In this document: positions 42,362 to 50,819 of the stretch, in pieces | How the letters are laid out: each line of letters begins with the position of its first letter | Numbering within the stretch: the stretch's first letter is position 1 | Origin: Robertmurraya_A mangrovi | Lineage (GTDB): Bacteria; Bacillota; Bacilli; Bacillales; Cytobacillaceae | Reading direction: 5' to 3' | Assembly (NCBI RefSeq): GCF_034427655.1 | Contig: NZ_JAXOFX010000020.1 | Span: forward strand, 1 to 64,000 | DNA length: 64,000 nt | Notes under the pieces: generated by a model | Seen by the model: only the letters and a program-made list of their open reading frames with translations | What the model was told of the DNA's origin: nothing | Database searches by the model: none | Position numbers and translations under genes: made by a program

Positions 42362-43294
42362 TTGCCAAAGGTACGTACGAAAGACATTATCGAAAAGTTT
42401 GATCTCGAGCTTATTAGTGGGGAAGAAGGAGTGGATCGCCCCATTACAACTAGTGATATTTCAAGACCAGGATTAGAGATGGCTGGTTTCTTTGACTATT
42501 ATCCGGCTGAAAGGATTCAGTTATTAGGTATGACAGAATTGGAGTTTGTAGAAAAGCTGAGCGATATGGACCGCAAAATTAGGATGGAACAGCTATGTAC
42601 AGATATCACACCGGGAATCATCGTTACAAGAGATATGGAAATACCTATAGAGCTAATTGAGGCATCAGAAAGAGAAGCTGTTCCGGTTATGCGTTCTAAG
42701 CAAAAGACCACTCGCTTTTCGAGTCGTTTAACGAACTTTTTAGAAAGTAAATTAGCTCCAACAACAGCTGTCCATGGTGTTTTAGTCGACATATATGGAA
42801 TTGGAGTGCTGATTACAGGAAAAAGCGGTGTCGGTAAAAGTGAAACCGCACTTGAACTAGTGAAGCGTGGGCACCGTTTAGTAGCGGATGATTGCGTAGA
42901 AATTCGTCAAGAAGATGAGGATACGCTAGTTGGTACTTCTCCAGAACTAATTGAACACTTACTTGAAATCCGAGGTTTAGGGATTATTAACGTTATGACC
43001 TTATTTGGGGCAGGTGCCGTACGAAGCTATAAGCGTATTACTTTAGTCATTAACCTTGAACTTTGGGATCAGAACAAACAATATGATCGACTTGGGTTGG
43101 ATGAAGAAAAAATGAAAATTATTGATACTGAAATTACCAAGTTAACCGTTCCTGTACGTCCTGGACGAAACCTTGCCGTTATTATTGAAGTAGCAGCAAT
43201 GAATTTCCGTTTGAAACGAATGGGTGTAAACGCGGCAGAACAGTTTACGAATCGTCTCTCTGATGTTATTGAAGATGGAGATCATGAGGATTAA
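42362..43294 (+). CDS. hprK: HPr kinase/phosphorylase
   Basis: A 310-residue HprK, the length of the B. subtilis protein. The N-terminal domain is followed by the P-loop GKSGVGKSETALELVKRGHR (about 152-171) and the signature EIRGLGIINVMTLFGAGAVR (about 200-220). It phosphorylates and dephosphorylates HPr and Crh on Ser46, the key signal of carbon catabolite control. The start is TTG at 42362, because aaaggagg lies about 8 bases upstream and the product then starts PKVRTKDI as in homologues. The crh gene lies at the far end of the same window. Confidence 0.95.
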   Translation: MPKVRTKDIIEKFDLELISGEEGVDRPITTSDISRPGLEMAGFFDYYPAERIQLLGMTELEFVEKLSDMDRKIRMEQLCTDITPGIIVTRDMEIPIELIEASEREAVPVMRSKQKTTRFSSRLTNFLESKLAPTTAVHGVLVDIYGIGVLITGKSGVGKSETALELVKRGHRLVADDCVEIRQEDEDTLVGTSPELIEHLLEIRGLGIINVMTLFGAGAVRSYKRITLVINLELWDQNKQYDRLGLDEEKMKIIDTEITKLTVPVRPGRNLAVIIEVAAMNFRLKRMGVNAAEQFTNRLSDVIEDGDHED

Positions 43295-43435
43295 TTTAAT
43301 TGGCTTTTTTATAGTATAAAAATTTTACAAGCAAGAGCCTAAAGTGATAGAAAAGAGCCAATAGAGAAAGGTCATTTGTTGTCATTTACATGGCAATAAC
43401 GGCTATATAAATATAGAAACGAAGGTGAAGAAGAG

Positions 43436-44254
43436 ATGGAAAAAAATATTCAGCCAATTGATCCTGTCGCGATAGCACTAGGGCCTATCCAAATACATTG
43501 GTATGGGGTCATTATTGGATTTGGGATCGTTCTCGCACTAGTCCTTGCGATGCGTGAAGGAGATCGAAGGGGATTAGAGAAAGATACTTTTCCTGATTTG
43601 CTATTATGGGCTATTCCCATTGCAATCATCTCAGCTCGTATTTACTATGTCATTTTCCAATGGGATTACTACTCGCAAAACCTATCTGATATTCCGAAAA
43701 TCTGGCAAGGTGGAATTGCGATACACGGTGCATTAATTGGAGCGGTTGTTACGACATATATTTTTACAAAAAAGAAAGGTCTTTCTTTCTGGAAGCTTGC
43801 TGATATTGCAGCGCCTAGTATTATTCTTGGCCAAGGAATCGGTCGCTGGGGGAACTTTATCAACCAAGAGGCACACGGTGGAGAAGTCAGTCGTGCGTTT
43901 TTAGAAAGTCTGTATTTACCTGAATTTATTATTAACCAAATGTATATAAGAGGAACTTATTATCACCCAACCTTTTTATACGAGTCTGTTTGGAACATTG
44001 TTGGATTCTTTATCCTTCTAGCACTTAGAAAGGTGAACTTAAGAAGAGGGGAACTCTTTTTAACATATGTCATTTGGTACTCCATTGGACGTTTCTTTGT
44101 AGAAGGTCTCCGCACAGATAGCTTAATGCTAACGGAGTACTTAAGAATTGCACAAACGATTTCCATTGTCCTAATTATTGGAGCAGTTGCTATTTGGGTT
44201 TATCGAAGAATCAAGGGATTTGCCAACGAAAGATATTTAGATAAAGGGATGTAA
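43436..44254 (+). CDS. lgt: Prolipoprotein diacylglyceryl transferase
   Basis: A 272-residue membrane enzyme with seven or so helices. The Lgt signature GRWGNFINQEAHGG lies near residues 138-151 and IHGALIGAV holds the essential His. It transfers diacylglycerol from phosphatidylglycerol to the lipobox cysteine of prolipoproteins. It sits between hprK and yvoD, as in B. subtilis. The start has gaaggtga upstream. Confidence 0.95.
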   Translation: MEKNIQPIDPVAIALGPIQIHWYGVIIGFGIVLALVLAMREGDRRGLEKDTFPDLLLWAIPIAIISARIYYVIFQWDYYSQNLSDIPKIWQGGIAIHGALIGAVVTTYIFTKKKGLSFWKLADIAAPSIILGQGIGRWGNFINQEAHGGEVSRAFLESLYLPEFIINQMYIRGTYYHPTFLYESVWNIVGFFILLALRKVNLRRGELFLTYVIWYSIGRFFVEGLRTDSLMLTEYLRIAQTISIVLIIGAVAIWVYRRIKGFANERYLDKGM

Positions 44255-44290
44255 AAAGTAGAATATAGGGAACAAAGGGAGATAGAAATC

Positions 44291-45238
44291 ATGATGCTAG
44301 GTTCAGTAAAAGAGGGGATAAAGGTTGGTTTACGAACAACCTTGGCTTTAGGGAAAATTATTTTTCCAGTTGCTTTGATTGTGGCTTTGCTTCAATACAC
44401 TCCCATTTTGCCTTGGGTAATTGAGATCATTTCTCCATTAATGAGAGTGTTTGGCCTTTCAGGTGATGCAGCCATTCCGCTTGTAATTGGAAACTTCTTA
44501 AATCTTTATGCAGCCATCGGGGCCATTTTAACATTGGATTTAACGGTTAAAGAAGTGTTCATTATTGCTGTTATGCTTTCTTTTTCTCACAATATCCTTG
44601 TTGAGTCGAGTGTAGCAGTGAAAATAGGTGTGAAGATTTGGGTTGCCTTTGTGGTTAGGCTTGGATTGGCCATCCTCTCAGGAATTGTGATCAATCTTGT
44701 TTGGCAAGGTGGCGGAGAACTAGCAAAGTACGGAATGATCGCTCAAAAGCAGGAAGAAGTGTCAGGTGTTTTAAATATCATTTTGAATGCTTTTCAGACT
44801 GCGGGGCTTGGAGTCATTCAATTAGCACTTATTGTCATTCCGTTAATGGTCGGAATTCAAATTTTAAAAGACTTAAAATGGCTTGATGTGTTTTCAAGAT
44901 GGATGGCGCCAATGACAAAGGCGTTAGGGATGAAGGAAAACACCTCAACGACTCTAGCTGCGGGATTGTTATTCGGTCTTGCTTATGGAGCAGGAGTGAT
45001 GATTCAAGCAGTAAAAGAAGATGGCGTCAGCAAGAAAGATGTCACGCTTGCTTTTATCTTCTTAGCAGGTTGCCACGCCGTTGTTGAAGATACATTAATA
45101 TTTGTACCACTTGGCATTCCTGTACTACCATTATTGCTAATCCGCTTAGTAATGGCTATTATTTTAACACTCGTAGTTGGTCTAATTTGGAAACGTTTGG
45201 ATGTAGCAAAAGGAAAGGAAATGACTTATGAATCGTAA
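44291..45238 (+). CDS. yvoD: Nucleoside recognition (Gate) domain membrane protein YvoD
   Basis: A 315-residue membrane protein with eight or so helices and two Gate-type halves (GKIIFPVALIVALLQYTPIL at the N-terminus; AGLLFGLAYGAGVMIQA in the second half). The family occurs as spore-maturation-like or transport-related proteins, and its biochemical role is not established. It overlaps ppaX by 11 bases, matching the B. subtilis order lgt-yvoD-ppaX. Confidence 0.85.
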   Translation: MMLGSVKEGIKVGLRTTLALGKIIFPVALIVALLQYTPILPWVIEIISPLMRVFGLSGDAAIPLVIGNFLNLYAAIGAILTLDLTVKEVFIIAVMLSFSHNILVESSVAVKIGVKIWVAFVVRLGLAILSGIVINLVWQGGGELAKYGMIAQKQEEVSGVLNIILNAFQTAGLGVIQLALIVIPLMVGIQILKDLKWLDVFSRWMAPMTKALGMKENTSTTLAAGLLFGLAYGAGVMIQAVKEDGVSKKDVTLAFIFLAGCHAVVEDTLIFVPLGIPVLPLLLIRLVMAIILTLVVGLIWKRLDVAKGKEMTYES

Positions 45239-45881
45239 TATTACAACTATTCTTTTTGATTTAGATGGAACACTCATTGATACAAATGACCTTATTATTC
45301 AATCTTTCCTTCATACACTTGAAAAATATTACCCAAGTAAATATAAGCGTGAAGATGTACTGCCATTCATTGGTCCAACGTTAAGAGAAACGTTTGGGTC
45401 GATGGATGAAGCTAAGGTAGATGAAATGATTCAAACCTACCGTACTTTTAATCTTTCTAACCATGACAACCTGGTTAAAGAATATGAAGGGGTATTTGAA
45501 ACCATTCAAATTTTAAAAGAACAAGGATTTAAAATTGGCATTGTAACCTCGAAAGTTTCAGATGTAGTACTGAAAGGATTACAGCTAACGAAGCTTGACC
45601 AATTCTTTGATGTCGTAGTGGCTTTAGATCACGTGGAAAAAGCAAAGCCAGACCCTGGTCCCATTTTTATGGCGTTAGAACAGCTTGGTTCCACTCCTGA
45701 AGAGGCGCTTATGGTTGGCGATAACCATCATGATGTTTTAGCTGGAAAAAATGCTGGGGTGAAAACAGCTGGTGTAGCATGGACGGTAAAAGGTAGAGAG
45801 TACTTACAAGGTTATGGTCCTGATTTTATGCTTGATAACATGAGAGATTTACTGCCGATTGTTGGAGTAGAAGGACGATGA
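45228..45881 (+). CDS. ppaX: Pyrophosphatase PpaX (HAD family)
   Basis: A 217-residue HAD hydrolase. Motif I is LFDLDGTLIDTND (nucleophile and acid/base Asp), motif II is VTSK, and MVGDNHHDVLAG carries motif IV. PpaX hydrolyses the pyrophosphate that HprK/P releases when it dephosphorylates HPr(Ser-P), which explains its linkage to hprK. The start overlaps yvoD and the end overlaps yvoF by 4 bases. Confidence 0.93.
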   Translation: MNRNITTILFDLDGTLIDTNDLIIQSFLHTLEKYYPSKYKREDVLPFIGPTLRETFGSMDEAKVDEMIQTYRTFNLSNHDNLVKEYEGVFETIQILKEQGFKIGIVTSKVSDVVLKGLQLTKLDQFFDVVVALDHVEKAKPDPGPIFMALEQLGSTPEEALMVGDNHHDVLAGKNAGVKTAGVAWTVKGREYLQGYGPDFMLDNMRDLLPIVGVEGR

Positions 45882-46411
45882 GGAACACGACCCGCCACCG
45901 AGTGGAAGGAGCTAATTCTTTATGGCACGTGTATAAAACGGTTCCTTTTTTAAAGGTGGTTAAAAACTTTATGGTGATTCAAACCGCGCGGTACACTCCA
46001 TTTCTCGGAATGAAAAACTGGCTCTATCGTAACTTTTTAAACATGAAGGTGGGAGAGCAAACATCCTTTGCCCTTATGGTTATGCTTGATGTCATGTTCC
46101 CTGAAAAAATTAGCGTTGGTCGCAATACAGTTATTGGCTATAATACAACTATTTTAGCGCACGAATATTTAATCAAAGAGTACCGTCTCGGAGAAGTTCG
46201 TATCGGAAGCGAAGTGATGATTGGGGCAAACTCAACCATCTTACCTGGCGTGACAATCGGAGACGGAGCGATTGTTTCGGCAGGTACACTTGTACATAAA
46301 GATGTTCCGCCGGGTGCCTTTGTTGGTGGAAATCCCATGAGAGTAATCTATACGAAGGAAGAGTTAGCAAAGAGATGGGAAAATGATGAGATTTATGGGA
46401 AGAACAGCTGA
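45878..46411 (+). CDS. yvoF: Hexapeptide-repeat acyltransferase YvoF
   Basis: A 177-residue left-handed beta-helix protein. The hexapeptide repeats are visible at about 95-165 (VRIGSEVMIGANSTILPGVT and GDGAIVSAGTLVHKDV), ending with the GGNPMRVIY motif typical of O-acetyltransferases of the maltose/galactoside type. The acceptor is unknown. It starts inside the ppaX stop and ends the hprK-lgt-yvoD-ppaX-yvoF operon. Confidence 0.88.
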   Translation: MRNTTRHRVEGANSLWHVYKTVPFLKVVKNFMVIQTARYTPFLGMKNWLYRNFLNMKVGEQTSFALMVMLDVMFPEKISVGRNTVIGYNTTILAHEYLIKEYRLGEVRIGSEVMIGANSTILPGVTIGDGAIVSAGTLVHKDVPPGAFVGGNPMRVIYTKEELAKRWENDEIYGKNS

Positions 46412-46466
46412 TGGAGCTTGATGTACATTTGTGAGTAGCATCTGAAAAAACAAGAATACGTGGGTT

Positions 46467-46576
46467 CGCGGATATATTTCAATTATCGCGGATATAACAA
46501 AAAAAGCGCGGATAAATGAAAATTAATGCGGATATATTCAAAATTTCGCGGATATAACAAAATAAACGCGGATATC
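46467..46576. repeat. Tandem array of 20-bp units with cgcggatat core
   Basis: Six copies of (c/t)gcggata(t/a) start at 46467, 46487, 46507, 46527, 46547 and 46567, exactly 20 bases apart. The bases between are A/T-rich and alternate between ttcaatt-like and aacaaaa-like fillers, which gives a 40-bp super-repeat. It lies between yvoF and its terminator. It is too short for CRISPR repeats and spacers. Confidence 0.75.
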
Positions 46577-46616
46577 CTTTACTAGAGGTTCTGCTGTACC
46601 GTGATATGTGCGAAAA

Positions 46617-46648
46617 AACTTGCGAATTAATCATTTGCGAGTTTTTTT
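46617..46648 (+). terminator. Terminator after yvoF
   Basis: A 10-bp stem aacttgcgaa/tttgcgagtt (two G-T pairs) is followed by a T-run, about 206 bases after yvoF and beyond the 20-bp array. Confidence 0.75.
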
Positions 46649-46773
46649 GTGTTTTAAAACACCCAACTTAATCTTTAGTGCACACAATTATGCCAATTTT
46701 TAAACACATTCTAAAGCCTTGCATATTTTGAATTAAGTATATATCTATAGCTTTCAAATGAGGGGTTGTTGAT

Positions 46774-47523
46774 GTGTCTCACTCTATTAAAGGGAAAACA
46801 GTTGTGGTAACTGGAGGTAGTAAGGGGATTGGGAAAGGGATTGCTCAGGTGTTTGCTAAGCATGGGTCTAATGTTGCTATCGTTGCACGAGATTTAAATG
46901 TAGCAAATAGGGCAGCTGCTGATATAGGTAGCAATGTGAAAGCTTTTTATGGTGATGTAACAGATGGTGACTCTATGAAAATAGTTGCAAGAGGAATTAA
47001 TCAAACGTTTGGAAGTATTGATGTCGTATGTTCCAACGCGGGGATTTTTCCGTCTGCCACACTTGAAAATATGAAAAGTAAAGATTGGGACATCGTAATG
47101 AATACCAATACGAAGGGCACCTTCCATACTGTTCAAGCTTGCCTACCTTATTTAAAACAGGCTGAATATGGTAGGATTGTGATTACTTCATCCATTACAG
47201 GTCCTGTAACGGGTTATCCTGGTTGGTCCCACTATGCGGCAAGCAAGGCGGCCCAGTTAGGTTTTATGAGAACTGCAGCTTTGGAATTAGCAGGAGACAA
47301 CATAACCGTTAATGCTGTTATGCCAGGGAATATTTTAACAGAGGGATTAGAAGGTTTAGGTCAGGATTATTTAGATGAGATGGCTGCCTCAATTCCTATG
47401 AAGAAATTAGGGAGTGTAGAGGACATTGGATATGCTGCTCTCTTTTTAGCATCTAAGGAGGCAGGTTATATCACAGGACAAACCATTATTGTGGACGGTG
47501 GTCAAATTTTACCTGAAAATTAA
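46774..47523 (+). CDS. Short-chain dehydrogenase/reductase (FabG-like)
   Basis: A 249-residue classical SDR. It has the cofactor motif TGGSKGIGKG (about 14-23), CSNAG (about 88-92), catalytic Ser in TSSITGP and YAASK (about 154-158), and the closing GYITGQTIIVDGG. It matches the 3-oxoacyl-ACP reductase group, but isolated SDRs of this type act on many alcohols or ketones. The start is GTG with gaggggtt upstream. It is followed by an APH-like kinase gene 45 bases later. It is absent from this position in B. subtilis from memory. Confidence 0.85.
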   Translation: MSHSIKGKTVVVTGGSKGIGKGIAQVFAKHGSNVAIVARDLNVANRAAADIGSNVKAFYGDVTDGDSMKIVARGINQTFGSIDVVCSNAGIFPSATLENMKSKDWDIVMNTNTKGTFHTVQACLPYLKQAEYGRIVITSSITGPVTGYPGWSHYAASKAAQLGFMRTAALELAGDNITVNAVMPGNILTEGLEGLGQDYLDEMAASIPMKKLGSVEDIGYAALFLASKEAGYITGQTIIVDGGQILPEN

Positions 47524-47568
47524 TGAGCAACTAGTCAAGAGCCATCAAGTGTTTGAAGGAGTGTATAT

Positions 47569-48579
47569 ATGATGGGGACCTCACCAGTTGACCCTATAAA
47601 TAGATTGTTAGAAAAATATAATCGAATAGCTGAAAAAGCAGTAGAGTTTTACTCTTTTTTAAAGATGCCTAGTATTAAACTCATCAATTATTCTGAGAAC
47701 GCTACCTATCTTGTCACAGATAGTCAATCTACTAAGAAATATATATTAAGAGTGGGGCGGCCAGGTTATCATACGAAAAAAGAGGTGGAGAGCGAATTAG
47801 AATGGTTAAAGTCCATTAATCAACTTTCCGCTATAACCATTTCTCTGCCGCTTCAAGGAGAGAATGGAGAAAAAGTGCAGACAATTGTTTATGAAAGACA
47901 GACATTTTATTGTACTCTTTTCACATTCCTAGAAGGAAATGCGCCAGATGAAGGGAACGAACAGGAGTTAATTCATCAGTTTGAAATTCTCGGTGAAGTA
48001 ACAGCCAACCTTCATGAACATAGCATTAAATTTCGAAATCAACTTCAGCAAATTACTAGACTCACTTGGGACTATGACACAATTTTAGGTTCTACTCCAA
48101 AGTGGGGAAGGTGGCAGCATGGACTAGGAATGACCGAGGAAAAACTAGAGTTGTTTGAGGAAGTTTCCGGAAAAATTAAAGAGAGACTAAATCAATTTGG
48201 AAAAAGTCCGGAACGATTTGGTCTTATCCATTCTGATTTAAGGCTCGCAAACTTGTTAGTCGAAAACAATCATATCAAGATAATTGACTTTGATGATTGT
48301 GGGTTTGGATGGTACTTGTACGATTTAGCTACTTCAATCAGTTTTATGGAACATAAGCCGTATGTTCCTTTGTTGATTCAATCGTGGTTAAAAGGTTATA
48401 GAAAAGTTCGTCCCCTTTCAAAGGAAGAAGAGTATGAAATTCCGACTTTTATTATGATGCGCAGGTTACAGCTTGTGGCATGGGTGGGGAGCCGTGATAA
48501 TGAAACAACGAGAGAGTTGGGAAGTCAATATACAGAGGACACGGTACTATTAGCAGAGAAGTACTTGGAACAATTTTAA
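47569..48579 (+). CDS. APH/choline kinase-like phosphotransferase
   Basis: A 336-residue kinase-like fold protein. It has an N-lobe with LRVGRPGY (about 62-69), catalytic loop LIHSDLRLANLLV (about 220-232) and metal-binding Asp in IKIIDFDDCGFGW. It belongs to the large family with aminoglycoside phosphotransferases, homoserine kinase ThrB2 and YtmP-like proteins. The substrate cannot be deduced. It follows the SDR gene closely and has a terminator downstream, so the two may form an operon. The ribosome-binding site is gaaggag. Confidence 0.75.
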   Translation: MMGTSPVDPINRLLEKYNRIAEKAVEFYSFLKMPSIKLINYSENATYLVTDSQSTKKYILRVGRPGYHTKKEVESELEWLKSINQLSAITISLPLQGENGEKVQTIVYERQTFYCTLFTFLEGNAPDEGNEQELIHQFEILGEVTANLHEHSIKFRNQLQQITRLTWDYDTILGSTPKWGRWQHGLGMTEEKLELFEEVSGKIKERLNQFGKSPERFGLIHSDLRLANLLVENNHIKIIDFDDCGFGWYLYDLATSISFMEHKPYVPLLIQSWLKGYRKVRPLSKEEEYEIPTFIMMRRLQLVAWVGSRDNETTRELGSQYTEDTVLLAEKYLEQF

Positions 48580-48592
48580 TAAAGTTGATAAC

Positions 48593-48631
48593 ATGCTGAT
48601 TCCTGGACATCAAAGGGATTGGCATTTTTTT
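48593..48631 (+). terminator. Terminator after the phosphotransferase gene
   Basis: A 10-bp stem tgctgattcc/gggattggca with wobble pairs is followed by TTTTTT. Confidence 0.65.
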
Positions 48632-48727
48632 ATGTAAAAGAGGGTTTTAGGCATATTAATCGAAAAATTAATAAGTTAATTATAAATTTTTCGCATTGTG
48701 GATAATTCTTTAACAATGATTGTCCAC

Positions 48728-48879
48728 GTCCAGCTCCAGCGCCTAGCCCCTCGAGGGAATAAATTAAAAGCCATTTATTCCTCGGTCAAATAACCTTCAA
48801 CCCTAAAAGTCGAAAAACAGACTTTTAGGGTTGAAGAACATTTGCTTGTCGGGGCTGACCGAGGCGCTTGCGCTTTTGT
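48728..48879. repeat. Bacillaceae intergenic repeat with nested hairpins, upstream of the his operon
   Basis: The ends ccagcgcctagcccctcg and cgaggcgcttgcgctttt belong to an intergenic element that, from memory, recurs in many Bacillaceae genomes. The 5' and 3' parts are partly complementary (agcgcct with aggcgct; agcccc with ggggct). The middle here holds two more hairpins: gaataaa/tttattc (48757-48780) and cttcaaccctaaaagtc with its complement (48795-48836). No ORF is present. Confidence 0.7.
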
Positions 48880-48881
48880 TC

Positions 48882-48910
48882 TTGACTGACAATAAAATGC
48901 AAGGTAAACT
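48882..48910 (+). promoter_or_regulatory. Probable sigma-A promoter of the his operon
   Basis: A -35 ttgact at 48882-48887 and a -10-like taaact at 48905-48910 are separated by 17 bases. The leader would be about 66 bases and contains the hairpin gtttgctaata/tattagcgaac at 48924-48945. It is too short for a T-box. Confidence 0.6.
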
Positions 48911-48982
48911 ACAAATAGCTTCAGTTTGCTAATATATTAGCGAACTAAAGGATTTGGACTTTTTTGACACAGAGGTGAAACC

Positions 48983-50167
48983 ATGAGTCGCTTATTTATG
49001 TTTGAGAAACCATTAGGTATGAGAGATACATTACCAGAACTATACGAGACAAAAAATCGTGTGCGTTCTGTTATAAGTGAAGAAATGAAGAAGTGGGGTT
49101 ATCAATTTATTGAAACGCCTACTCTTGAATATTATGAAACGGTCGGGTCAGCTTCGGCTATCCTGGACCAACAATTATTTAAATTACTTGATCAGCAAGG
49201 TCATACACTTGTGTTGAGACCGGACATGACGGCTCCTATTGCAAGAGTAGCAGCATCCAAGCTGTTAAAAGAAGATTTACCTTTAAGGTTAGCCTACTCC
49301 GCTAACGTCTATCGCGCACAGCAACGAGAAGGAGGAAGACCAGCAGAATTCGAACAGATTGGCGTTGAATGTATTGCGGATGAAACCGTTAGTGCAGATG
49401 GTGAAGTTATTGCATTAATGACGTCAGCTTTATCAGAAGTTGGTTTACAAGAATTCCAAATTTCCGTTGGCCATATAGGATTTGTTCAAGAATTGTTCCT
49501 GCAAATTTTAGGAACAGAGGAACGTGCACAGGCTTTAACTAAATTCTTATACGAAAAAAATTACGTTGGCTATCGTGAGCATGTGAAGAGTCTTGCTTTA
49601 TCTTCAATTGATAAACAAAGATTATTAGATTTCTTAAAGCTAAGAGGTGGCGAGGAAGTAATTGAGTTCGCTTTTGAAATTACTGAAAATGAACCTGGCA
49701 AGAAAGCTCTTCATGAATTAAAGCAGCTTTGGAATATCATCGTTGATTACGGGATGGAAACGAAATTAAAATTTGACTTAACTTTAGTTAGTCACATGAG
49801 TTACTATACCGGAATTCTATTTGAGGTATATGCCGACCAAGTTGGCTTCCCAATTGGTAATGGTGGAAGATATGATTTGCTTTTACAAAAATTCGGGAAA
49901 AATACAGGTGCAACAGGATTCGCTCTTCATCTAGATCGATTGTTAGAAGCTCTAGGTGAACTGGTTGAAAAGAACCCTATTCACTGCATTATTTTTAGCG
50001 ATGAAAGACGAAGAGAAGCCTTTCAGTTAGCGAAAGAGAAAAGAGCAGAAGGCATCAAAGTCGTACTTCAAGATATTAATGGTGTAAAAAACGTAGATGG
50101 CTGCACAAGTCAGTATGATGATATTAGCTTTTTAATTGGAAAAGCAGGAAGGGGACCTGCAGAGTGA
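48983..50167 (+). CDS. hisZ: ATP phosphoribosyltransferase regulatory subunit HisZ
   Basis: A 394-residue HisRS-like protein without the anticodon domain. Class II synthetase-like motifs are LVLRPDMTAPIAR and GGRYDLLLQKFG. It pairs with the short-form HisG encoded next, which lacks its own regulatory domain. It is the first gene of the histidine operon hisZGDBHAFI. The start has gaggtgaa upstream. The end overlaps hisG by 4 bases. Confidence 0.95.
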   Translation: MSRLFMFEKPLGMRDTLPELYETKNRVRSVISEEMKKWGYQFIETPTLEYYETVGSASAILDQQLFKLLDQQGHTLVLRPDMTAPIARVAASKLLKEDLPLRLAYSANVYRAQQREGGRPAEFEQIGVECIADETVSADGEVIALMTSALSEVGLQEFQISVGHIGFVQELFLQILGTEERAQALTKFLYEKNYVGYREHVKSLALSSIDKQRLLDFLKLRGGEEVIEFAFEITENEPGKKALHELKQLWNIIVDYGMETKLKFDLTLVSHMSYYTGILFEVYADQVGFPIGNGGRYDLLLQKFGKNTGATGFALHLDRLLEALGELVEKNPIHCIIFSDERRREAFQLAKEKRAEGIKVVLQDINGVKNVDGCTSQYDDISFLIGKAGRGPAE

Positions 50168-50796
50168 ATGATATTTTAACGATTGCGATGCCAAAAGGAC
50201 GGATTTTTGAAGAAGCTGCTGAGCTCTTACGTCAAGCAGGCTTTCGCTTACCACCTGAGTTTGATGACTCACGTAAATTAATCATAGATGTTGAAGAAGA
50301 GAAATTCCGGTTTATTTTAGCTAAGCCAATGGACGTACCTACATATGTGGAGCATGGCGTGGCTGATCTTGGGATTGCCGGAAAAGACGTGATGCTTGAA
50401 GAAGAACGTGACGTTTATGAGCTTCTTGATTTAAAAATTAGTGCATGCTACTTAGCGGTAGCAGGATTACCAAATACAAAAATGAATGATGTGGCACCAA
50501 AAGTAGCAACAAAATATCCAAATGTGGCAGCCGCTTATTTTAGAGAGCAAGGCGAACAGGTCGAAATCATAAAATTAAATGGTTCAATCGAACTTGCTCC
50601 ATTGATTGGATTGTCGGATCGAATTGTTGATATTGTCTCAACGGGGAGAACCTTAGTAGAGAACGGATTAGTAGAATACGAACGTATTGTAGACATTACC
50701 TCTAGGTTAATCGTCAATCCAGTAAGTTATCGGATTAAAGATGAAAGAATTAGTGATTTAGTTGACCGTTTAACCAATGTAATTAACGAGTTGTAG
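50164..50796 (+). CDS. hisG: ATP phosphoribosyltransferase catalytic subunit HisG (short form)
   Basis: A 210-residue short HisG starting at GTG that overlaps the hisZ stop. It has LTIAMPKGRIFEEA, GVADLGIAGKDV and the PRPP-binding DIVSTGRTL. It catalyses the first step of histidine synthesis, joining ATP and PRPP, and needs HisZ for activity and feedback control. Confidence 0.95.
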   Translation: MNDILTIAMPKGRIFEEAAELLRQAGFRLPPEFDDSRKLIIDVEEEKFRFILAKPMDVPTYVEHGVADLGIAGKDVMLEEERDVYELLDLKISACYLAVAGLPNTKMNDVAPKVATKYPNVAAAYFREQGEQVEIIKLNGSIELAPLIGLSDRIVDIVSTGRTLVENGLVEYERIVDITSRLIVNPVSYRIKDERISDLVDRLTNVINEL

Positions 50797-50819
50797 CATG
50801 ATGAAAGGGATGAATTAAG

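Noticed and set aside
46467..46576. Possible CRISPR array
   Set aside because: Units are only about 9-10 bases with 10-11 base fillers, far below CRISPR repeat and spacer sizes, the fillers are similar to each other, and no cas genes are present.
48924..48982. T-box leader for the his operon
   Set aside because: The leader is only about 66 bases with one hairpin. There is no room for a specifier loop and antiterminator, and the repeat element fills the upstream region.
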